From NCBI RefSeq assembly GCF_900114035.1, contig NZ_FORP01000004.1, positions 186,001-250,000 of the forward strand: a DNA stretch of 64,000 nucleotides, given 5' to 3'. Made by a program: the position numbers and the translations under genes. Source of the stretch: Amycolatopsis sacchari (GTDB lineage: Bacteria; Actinomycetota; Actinomycetes; Mycobacteriales; Pseudonocardiaceae). The notes under the pieces are model-generated. The model worked only from the letters and a program-made list of their open reading frames with translations. It did not search any database and was not told where the DNA came from. Of the stretch, positions 48,330-56,200 are shown piece after piece (the first letter of the stretch is position 1; the number at the start of each line of letters is the position of its first letter).

Positions 48330-49237
48330 CCGGTGGCGTCCGCGGGTTTGCCCGGCCCCTGCACCTCGTCGAGGTACCGCCAGGCGTCCGGCCTGCTGCC
48401 GTCCGCGTCCGTGAAGCCGTAGACCTTCGCCAGCTGCGCACTGCTGAGCGTCTGCCCGGAGAACCGCGCGCGGTCGGGGTCCGCGGCCAGCGACGCCACC
48501 GCCCTCGCGACGAACAGCGGGGACTCGGAGATGCAGAAGTGCGGCACCTTCACCAGCGCGTCGCGCCAGTTCTCCTCGGTCACGCCGTACGCGTCGAGCA
48601 TCGCCTCCGACCGCAGCCAGCCCGGCGTCATCGCCACCGCGGTGCCGCCGTACTCGGCGAGGTCGTGCGCCTGCGCCTTGACGATGCTGTGCGAGGCCGC
48701 CTTCGCCACGTAGAACCCGATGGACGTGCCCTCGCGGTACCGCGCGTTGTACTCCTCCGTCCCGTCGGTCATCTCCACGACCAGCCCGCCCGGCTGGCGG
48801 ATCACCAGCGGGAACAGGAAGTGGCTGGTGATCAGGTGCGCGTCGACGCCGAGCCGGATCGACCGCAGCACGTGCTCGACCGGCATCTCCCACACGCGCT
48901 TGCCCCAGCCGATGTACTCGTCACCGCCCCACAGCCCGTCGACGAGGATGTCGAGGCGCCCGTGCTCGCGGTCGACGCGCTCGGCCAGCGCCCCCACCTG
49001 GCCCGGTTCGAGGTGGTCGACGCGGATCGCGGTGCCGGTGCCGCCCGCCTCCTCGATCCGCTCCAGCGTGCCCTCGATCGTCTCCGGCCTGCCCACCTCG
49101 GACCGGTGCTGCCCGGACGTCCGCCCGGTCACGTACACGAACGCGCCGCGGCGTCCCAGCTCCACCGCGATCGCCCGGCTCGCGCCGCGGGTCCCGCCCG
49201 CCACGAGTGCCACCTTTCCTGCCAAGTCAGTGCTCAT
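48320..49237 (-). CDS. SDR-family oxidoreductase, atypical active site
   Basis: A 305-residue SDR with AGGTRGASRAIAVELGRRGAFVYVTGRT and DILVDGLWGGDEY in place of the usual NNAG. Where YxxxK is expected it has FYVAK, so the Tyr is shifted by one residue or replaced by Phe. This subfamily is common in actinobacteria and lacks a known substrate. Start ATG 49237. Convergent overlap with the WYL gene. Confidence 0.85.
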   Translation of the reverse strand: MSTDLAGKVALVAGGTRGASRAIAVELGRRGAFVYVTGRTSGQHRSEVGRPETIEGTLERIEEAGGTGTAIRVDHLEPGQVGALAERVDREHGRLDILVDGLWGGDEYIGWGKRVWEMPVEHVLRSIRLGVDAHLITSHFLFPLVIRQPGGLVVEMTDGTEEYNARYREGTSIGFYVAKAASHSIVKAQAHDLAEYGGTAVAMTPGWLRSEAMLDAYGVTEENWRDALVKVPHFCISESPLFVARAVASLAADPDRARFSGQTLSSAQLAKVYGFTDADGSRPDAWRYLDEVQGPGKPADATGYR

Positions 49238-49302
49238 GCGGCCACTTTCGCCGCGAACCCTGACAGGATGCGTCATGGTTGGCGCTCACTGGGGAGGCTG
49301 CC

Positions 49303-50325
49303 GTGCGGATCGTCCTGCTGGTGCTCGTGCTCGTCCTGCCACTGCTCGCCACGCCCGCGACCGCGCAACCGCGGCCGGTGCCGGTGATCTACGACAGCGA
49401 TCTCGACGTCGACGACGCCTCGACGCTGGCGTACCTGTGCGTGCAGCACCAGCGGCACCGGATCGACCTGCGCGCGGTCACGGTGGCGGACAACGGGTTC
49501 GGCGTGCCAGGGCGCACGCGGCAGCACGCGCTGAGCGTGCTCGCCGAGTGCGGGCTGCCGGACGTGCCGGTCGCCGAGGGGGCCGAGCCCGGCGTGCACC
49601 CGGCACCCGCGAGTGCGGTGCGGGACATGGAAACCGTGCTCACCGCCGCGCTCGGCGACGCCGGGCGGACCCCGCCGCCCGCCACCCTCACCGCGGCGCA
49701 ACTGATCCGGCGCACGCTGGCCGAAGCTCCGGGCGAGGTCACCGTGCTGGCGACGGGACCGCTGAGCAACCTCGCCCGCGCCGTGCCGCCGGGCAGCCCG
49801 GCGGCACGGAAGATCGGCGAGGTGCACGTGATGGGCGGCGCGATCTCGGTGCCGGGCAACCTCTTCGGTGAGGCGCTGCCCGGTTTCGACAACTCGCAGG
49901 AGCTCAACGTGTGGCTGGACCCGGTGTCGGCGCGGCAGGTGTTCTGCTCGCTGCCCGTCGTCCTCACCCCGCTCGACGCGACCGACCAGGTGCCGATCAG
50001 GCAGGCCTACGTCGACCGCATCGGGGCCGAGGGCACCACCGCGAGCGCCGGGACCGTGCACCGGATCATGACGCACCCGGTGCTGCGGGACGGGATCGCG
50101 CTGGGCATCTTCTACTGGTGGGACGCGCTGGCGGCGGTGGCCGCGTTCGGTGATCCGCGTGTCGTGACGGGAGTGCGGCCGGTGCGGCTCGACGTGGTGC
50201 AGGACGGGCCGCAGTCGGGCCGCACCCGGCCGGATGCCCGTGGTGCCAAGGTGATCGCGGCTTCGGGCGCGGATCCGGGCCGGTTCGAGGAGGTGTTCCT
50301 CGCCGGGCTGAACGGGAGTCAGTGA
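49303..50325 (+). CDS. Secreted nucleoside hydrolase
   Basis: This 340-residue protein has a signal peptide (RIVLLVLVLVLPLLATPATAQ) and the calcium-binding N-terminal DSDLDVDDASTLAYL of inosine-uridine hydrolases (DxDxxxDD), with VTVLATGPLSNLARAV, VHVMGGAISVPGNL and ELNVWLDPVSARQVF. It splits nucleosides to base and ribose outside the membrane. GGGGAGG five bases before GTG 49303 supports this start over the in-frame codon at 49279. The 3' end overlaps the convergent MFS gene by 7 bp. Confidence 0.9.
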   Translation: MRIVLLVLVLVLPLLATPATAQPRPVPVIYDSDLDVDDASTLAYLCVQHQRHRIDLRAVTVADNGFGVPGRTRQHALSVLAECGLPDVPVAEGAEPGVHPAPASAVRDMETVLTAALGDAGRTPPPATLTAAQLIRRTLAEAPGEVTVLATGPLSNLARAVPPGSPAARKIGEVHVMGGAISVPGNLFGEALPGFDNSQELNVWLDPVSARQVFCSLPVVLTPLDATDQVPIRQAYVDRIGAEGTTASAGTVHRIMTHPVLRDGIALGIFYWWDALAAVAAFGDPRVVTGVRPVRLDVVQDGPQSGRTRPDARGAKVIAASGADPGRFEEVFLAGLNGSQ

Positions 50326-51497
50326 GCGGTGGCCGCGGGGGCGTTCCCGGTCCGCGCCTGGCGGGGCCGCAGTGAACCCACGCCCAGCACGGCGAGCCCC
50401 GCGACGGCGAGCGCCGCGCCGACCCACAACGGGGACACGTACCCGAACCCGGCGCCGAGGGCGAGCCCGCCGAGCCAGGCACCGATCGCGTTGCCGATGT
50501 TGAACGCCGCGATGTTGACCCCGGAGGCCAGCGTCGGGGCGTCCTGCGCGTGCCGCATCGTGCGCAGCTGCAGGCCCGGCGCGGTCGCCAGGCCGATAGT
50601 GCCCATGAGCGTCAGCGCGACGACCGTCATCGCCTTGTTCCCCGCGGTCAGCGCGAAGCCCGCCAGCACCACGGCGAGCAGGGCCAGCAGCGTCGTCAGC
50701 GTCCGGTTCAGCGCGCGGTCCGCTGCCTTGCCGCCGGCGAAGTTGCCCACGAAGGTCCCCGCGCCGAAGAGGACCAGCAGCCACGGCACGGTGGTGGCGG
50801 CGAAGTGGCCGACCTCGGTGAGGATGAAGGCGATGTAGGTGTACCCGCCGATCACGCTGCCGAAGGCGAGCACGCTCACCGCGGCGGAGATCCACACCTG
50901 CGGACGGCGGAAGGCGGCCAGCTCACCGCGCACGCTCGTGCCCTCGGGCGCGGGGGCCGGTGGCACCAGCGCCGCGATCCCGGCGAGCGCGACGAGACCG
51001 ATGATCGTGACCGCCCAGAACGTGGAGCGCCAGCCCAGCTGCTGGCCGAGGAACGTGCCCAGCGGCACGCCGAGGACGTTGGCGACGGTGAGGCCGCCGA
51101 ACATCAACGAGATGGCACCGGCCCGCCGGTTCTCGGCGACCAGGCCGGCCGCCACGACCGCGCCGACGCTGAAGAACGCGCCGTGGCACAGCGCGGCGAC
51201 GATCCGGCCCAGCAGCAGCACGGAGTACACGGGTGCCAGCGCGGAGATCAGGTTGCCCGCGATGAACAGGACCATCAGCGAGAGCAGCACCTTCTTGCGG
51301 TCGAACCGCGTGATGGCCACGGTGAGCGCGATCGCCCCGAGCGCCACGCTGAGCGCGTAGCCCGAGACGAGGTAGCCCGCCACCGGCTCCGAGACGTGGA
51401 AGCCGGCGGCGATTTCCGGGAGCAGGCCCACGATGCCGAATCCGGTGAGCCCGATTCCGAAGCCCCCCAGAGCGAGGGCGAGAAGGCCGAGAGGCAT
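50319..51497 (-). CDS. MFS transporter, DHA1-type
   Basis: A 392-residue protein with 12 membrane helices, motif A in TRFDRKKVLLSLM and the helix-5 antiporter-like GGLTVANVLGVPLGTFLGQQLGWRSTF, as in drug/sugar efflux DHA1 pumps (AraJ/CmlR types). Exports a small molecule with proton exchange. CGAGGGAGGG precedes ATG 51497. Confidence 0.9.
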   Translation of the reverse strand: MPLGLLALALGGFGIGLTGFGIVGLLPEIAAGFHVSEPVAGYLVSGYALSVALGAIALTVAITRFDRKKVLLSLMVLFIAGNLISALAPVYSVLLLGRIVAALCHGAFFSVGAVVAAGLVAENRRAGAISLMFGGLTVANVLGVPLGTFLGQQLGWRSTFWAVTIIGLVALAGIAALVPPAPAPEGTSVRGELAAFRRPQVWISAAVSVLAFGSVIGGYTYIAFILTEVGHFAATTVPWLLVLFGAGTFVGNFAGGKAADRALNRTLTTLLALLAVVLAGFALTAGNKAMTVVALTLMGTIGLATAPGLQLRTMRHAQDAPTLASGVNIAAFNIGNAIGAWLGGLALGAGFGYVSPLWVGAALAVAGLAVLGVGSLRPRQARTGNAPAATAH

Positions 51498-51621
51498 GTC
51501 CGAACCCTCCCTCGTTGATACCGGCCGGGTACTAACGGGTACGCAACCGGTCTTGGACTCCAGGGCAGGGCCACCCGCAAGCTGGACCCGGCACCACAGC
51601 GACGACCAGCGAAGAAGGACC

Positions 51622-52560
51622 ATGCCCGCTCAGGAAACCGCCACCCAGGACCGGATCGAGCAGACGCTGCGGCACATGGCGGACGGTTTCGCCCGCTCGA
51701 TCCGCTCCCCCATCCTGCACACCCCGGCCGAGTACGGTCTCGCGTACGAGGACGTCACCTTCCCGGCACTCGACGGCGTCCCGCTGGAAGGCTGGTTCAT
51801 CCCGGCGCCCGGCGCGGACCGGGTCGTCATCGTCAACCACCCGCGGTGGTTCAGCCGCGCGGGACTGCCGTCGCACCTGGAGCCCTGGCGCTCGATCGGC
51901 GCACCGGCCGGCAACGACTTCGAGGTCGACTTCCTGCCGGACTACCGGATCCTGCACGACGCCGGCTACCACGTGCTGACCTACGACCTGCGCAACTTCG
52001 GGCACAGCGGCGCGGCCAACGGCGGGGTCACCTCCGGTGGCCGGTTCGAGGCCCGGGACGTCGTCGGCTCGCTGCGGTACGTGCGCGGCCGCACCGAGCT
52101 GCGCGCGCTGCCCGTCGGCCTGTTCAGCAGGTGCCTGGGCTGCAACGCCACCCTGTTCGCGATGTCGTGGTACCCGGAGGAGTTCGGCGACGTCCGGTGC
52201 CTCGTGGGCTGCCAGCCCCTGTCCGTCCGCTTCGTGCTGGAACGCGGCCTGGAGCGCGCGGGCGTGCCCGCCGGCCGCATCGACGACCTGGAGGAGCTCA
52301 TCCGGCGCCACACGAGCTTCCGGCTGGACGACATGTCACCGCTCGGCGCGGCCGGGGACGTGACCGTCCCGGCCTTCCTCTACCAGGTCCGCGACGACGC
52401 GATGACCAGGCCCGAAGACGTCCAATCCGTCTACGACGCCATTCCCGCCGAGAAGGACCTGTACTGGATCGAAGGCACCACCCGGCGCTGGGACGGCTAC
52501 ACGTACTTCCAGCGCGATCCCGGCCGGGTGCTCGGCTGGCTGGACCGGCACCTGCGGTGA
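51622..52560 (+). CDS. Alpha/beta hydrolase with Cys in the nucleophile elbow
   Basis: This 312-residue protein has the alpha/beta-hydrolase core: VVIVNHPRWFSRAG (oxyanion region), VLTYDLRNFGHSG, then the elbow VGLFSRCLGCNATLFA, where the usual G-x-S-x-G is S-R-C-L-G with Cys at the nucleophile position. A late Asp lies in FLYQVRDDAMTRP and a possible His-free end follows (EGTTRRWDGYTYF). A Cys nucleophile is known in dienelactone hydrolases. GAAGGAC precedes ATG 51622. It is divergent from the MFS gene. Confidence 0.8.
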   Translation: MPAQETATQDRIEQTLRHMADGFARSIRSPILHTPAEYGLAYEDVTFPALDGVPLEGWFIPAPGADRVVIVNHPRWFSRAGLPSHLEPWRSIGAPAGNDFEVDFLPDYRILHDAGYHVLTYDLRNFGHSGAANGGVTSGGRFEARDVVGSLRYVRGRTELRALPVGLFSRCLGCNATLFAMSWYPEEFGDVRCLVGCQPLSVRFVLERGLERAGVPAGRIDDLEELIRRHTSFRLDDMSPLGAAGDVTVPAFLYQVRDDAMTRPEDVQSVYDAIPAEKDLYWIEGTTRRWDGYTYFQRDPGRVLGWLDRHLR

Positions 52561-52566
52561 CCGTCC

Positions 52567-53019
52567 TCAGTGGACGGTGCGCTCGTAGACGGTGTGGATG
52601 GAGTAGTTCTTCTTCGGCCCGGTCACGCGCATGCGCACGGTGAACCGGTCTTCCCCGGGGAACTCGTACTCGCCGACGTAGGTGTCCTGCCCGCACAGGT
52701 GCACGTCGGTGGCGGCCCCGGGCGTTTCGGCGAGCCGGAGCACGTGGAAGGTGCGGGGCGGGCCCGGTTCGGCGAAGCAGATGCGGATCTGCCCCTCCTC
52801 CAGCCGGTAGTGGTACTCGCGGAACACCTCGTGCGACGACCCGCCGGCCAGCGTCAGCACGCCGTCCTCCCGGTAGTGCAGCAGATCCGGCCCGGCCGGG
52901 CGGAACCGGGCGGTACCGGTCATCGAGCCGAGCCCCGGCAGCTCACGCGACAGCGCCCACTCGCCGGGCAACGCGGCGAACAGCCGCCGCTCCGGGCCGT
53001 ACTCACCAGTAGCCCCCAT
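52567..53019 (-). CDS. DUF6314-family protein
   Basis: A 150-residue lipocalin-like beta protein. It reads AALPGEWALSRELPGLGSMTGTARFRP, LLHYREDGVLTL, VFREYHYRLEEGQIRICFAE, HLCGQDTYVGEYEF, and ends RVTGPKKNYSIHTVYERTV, the pattern of DUF6314. Function unknown. AAGGGG lies before ATG 53019. Convergent with the hydrolase gene. Confidence 0.8.
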   Translation of the reverse strand: MGATGEYGPERRLFAALPGEWALSRELPGLGSMTGTARFRPAGPDLLHYREDGVLTLAGGSSHEVFREYHYRLEEGQIRICFAEPGPPRTFHVLRLAETPGAATDVHLCGQDTYVGEYEFPGEDRFTVRMRVTGPKKNYSIHTVYERTVH

Positions 53020-53202
53020 CGCACCCCTTTCCCACGTCACAGCGCCTTTCCCGATGCTATGCCCGCCGCCCGCGGAGTGGTGGTGAGCACGCTTCGCGCC
53101 TCCGCCCGGTCGCTACACTCGACCGGTCAACCGCACGTGGGACCCCGGCCGATCCGCGGTCGGCCACCCGTGCGCTGAGTGCCTTGGGAGGGGCTCGATC
53201 CG

Positions 53203-56200
53203 GTGTTCAGTCGTATCGCCATCGTCAACCGTGGAGAGGCCGCGATGCGGCTCATCCACGCCGTCCGTGAGCTGGCCGCGGAAACCGCGACACCGATCGA
53301 GACCATCGCACTGCACACCGACGTCGACCGCAACGCGACGTTCGTGCGGGAAGCCGACATCGCCTACGACCTCGGTCCCGCCTCGGCGCGCCCGTACCTG
53401 GACCTGAAGGCGCTGGAGCACGCGCTGCTGGAGACCAGGGCCGACGCCGCGTGGGTCGGCTGGGGCTTCGTCGCGGAGGACCCGGCGTTCGCGGAGCTGT
53501 GCGAGCGCATCGGCGTCACCTTCATCGGGCCCAGCGCGGACGCGATGCGCAAGCTCGGCGACAAGATCGGCGCCAAGCTGATCGCCGAGGAGGTCGGCGT
53601 CCCCGTGGCGCCGTGGAGCCGCGGCGCGGTGGAGACCCTGGAGGACGCGATCTCCGCCGCCGCGCGGATCGGCTACCCGCTCATGCTGAAGGCGACCGCC
53701 GGCGGCGGCGGGCGCGGCATCCGCGTGATCCGCAGCGAGGCCGAGCTCGCCGACGCCTACGAGCGCACGAGCCAGGAGGCGGCCCGCGCGTTCGGCAGCG
53801 GCATCGTGTTCCTGGAGCGCCTGGTCACCGGCGCCCGGCACGTCGAGGTCCAGGTCATCGCCGACGGCCAGGGCACCGCGTGGGCGCTGGGCGTGCGGGA
53901 CTGCTCGGTGCAGCGGCGCAACCAGAAGATCATCGAGGAGTCGTCCTCGCCCGTGCTCGAACCGGAGCAGGCCGCCGAGCTCAAGGCCTCGGCCGAGCGG
54001 CTCGCCGTCGCGGTCGGCTACCGCGGCGCCGCCACGGTCGAGTTCCTCTACCACCCCGGTGACCGGCTGTTCGCGTTCCTGGAGGTCAACACCCGCCTCC
54101 AGGTCGAGCACCCGATCACCGAGGCCACCACCGGGTTCGACCTGGTGAAGGCCCAGCTGGCGGTCGCGTCCGGGCGCAGGCTGGAGGGCAGGCCGCCCGC
54201 CGAGCGCGGGCACGCCATCGAGGCCCGCCTCAACGCCGAGGACCCGGACCGCGACTTCGCCCCCTCCCCCGGCCGCATCGCGCGTCTCGACCTGCCCGCC
54301 GGGCCGGGCATCCGCGTCGACACCGGGGTCAGCGAGGGCGACACCATCCCCGCCGACTTCGACTCGATGATCGCCAAGATCATCGCCTACGGGCACGACC
54401 GCGACGAGGCGCTGGGCAGGCTGCGCCGCGCGATGGCCGAGACCACGGTGATCATCGAGGGCGGCGCGACGAACAAGAGCTTCGTGCTCGACCTGCTCGA
54501 CCGGCCCGAGGTGATCGACGGCAGCGCCGACACCGGCTGGATCGACCGCGTGCGCGCCGAGGGCGACCTGGTGTCGAACCGGCACTCCGGCGTCGCGCTG
54601 GCCGCGGCCGCCATCGAGGCGTACGAGGAGGAGGAGCGCGCGGAACGGCAGCGGCTGCTGTCGACGGCGTTCGGCGGGCGCCCGCAGGTGCAGCACGAAA
54701 GCGGCCGCCCGCTGGCGCTCAAGCTGCGGGGCGAGACCTACCGCGTGCGGGTCGCGCGCGTGGGCGCGCAGCGGTTCCGCGTGGGCATCGAGGCCGGTGA
54801 GGACGTCCGCACGGCCGACGTCGAGATCGAGCGCTTCGACGCCTACAGCGGCCAGATCTCCGTCAACGGCACCAAGTTCCGGCTGCTGACCGGCACGCAC
54901 GGGCCGATCCACCTCGTCGAGGTGGACGGGGTGGCGCACCGGGTCAGCCGCGACGAGGGCGGCGTCGTCCGCTCCCCCGCGCCCGCGCTGGTGGTCGCCA
55001 CGCCGCTGGAGGTCGGCGCCGAGGTCGAGGCCGGCGCGCCCGTGCTGGTGCTGGAGAGCATGAAGATGGAGACGGTGCTGCGGGCGCCGTTCAAGGCGCG
55101 GCTGACCGAGCGCCCCGTCTCCGTCGGCAGCCAGGTCGAGACCGGTGCCCCGCTGCTGCGGCTGGAGCCGATCGGGGACGCCGAGGCCGAGGAGGCCACC
55201 GGTGGCGGCGCCGTGGACCTCGACCTGCCGGTCGCGCCCGCCGGGGTCCCGGCCGGCCGCCGGGTCACCCGCGGCCAGGAGGACCTGCGCAGCCTGCTGC
55301 TGGGCTACGACGTCGACCCGCACGACGAGCGCCGCGTGCTCGACGACTACCTCGCCGCGCGCCGCGCCGCCGCCGACGAGGGGCACCGGCTGCTGGCCGG
55401 GGAGCTCGACCTCGTCGGTGTGTTCGCCGACCTCGCCGAGCTGAGCCGCAACCGGCCCAGCGGGGAGGACAGCGGTGACGCGCACGTGCACAGCGCCCGC
55501 GAGTACTTCCACACCTACCTGCAGAGCCTCGACGTCGAGCGGGCCGGGCTGCCGGAGCGGTTCCAGGCCAAGCTCGCCAAGGCGCTGGGGCACTACGGGG
55601 TCGGCGACCTGGAGCGCACCCCCGAGCTGGAAGCCGCGGTGTTCCGGATCTTCCTGGCCCAGCAGCGCGCGGCCGCCGACGCGGGTGCCGTCGCGGCGCT
55701 GCTGCGCGCGTGGCTGCGGGAGCCGCCGCCGGACGAGACGCTGCGCGAGCCCGCGGGCCTGGCGCTGGAGCGGCTCGTCGCCGCGACGCAGGTGCGCTTC
55801 CCGGCGGTCGCCGACCTCGCGCGCGGGGTCGTGTTCGCGTGGTTCGGGCAGCCCCTGCTGCGCCGCAACCGGGCCCGCGTGTACGCCGACGTCCGCAAGC
55901 ACCTGCACCACCTCGACGCGCACCCGGACTCGCCGGACCGCGCGGAGCGGATCGCCGAGATGGTGCGCAGCACCGAGCCGCTCGTGCGGCTGCTGGGCCG
56001 CCGCCTCCGCCGTCCCGGTCTGGACCACAGCGTGCTGCTGGAGGTGCTGACCCGGCGGTACTACGGCAACAAGGGCCTCACCGCGGTCCACACCCGCGAC
56101 GTGGCGGGCTGCCGGTTCGTGGTCGCCGAGCGCGCGGAGGAGTCGCTGGTCTCGGCCGCGGTGGGCTTCGAGGCGCTGGGCAGCGCGCTCGACGGGCTCG

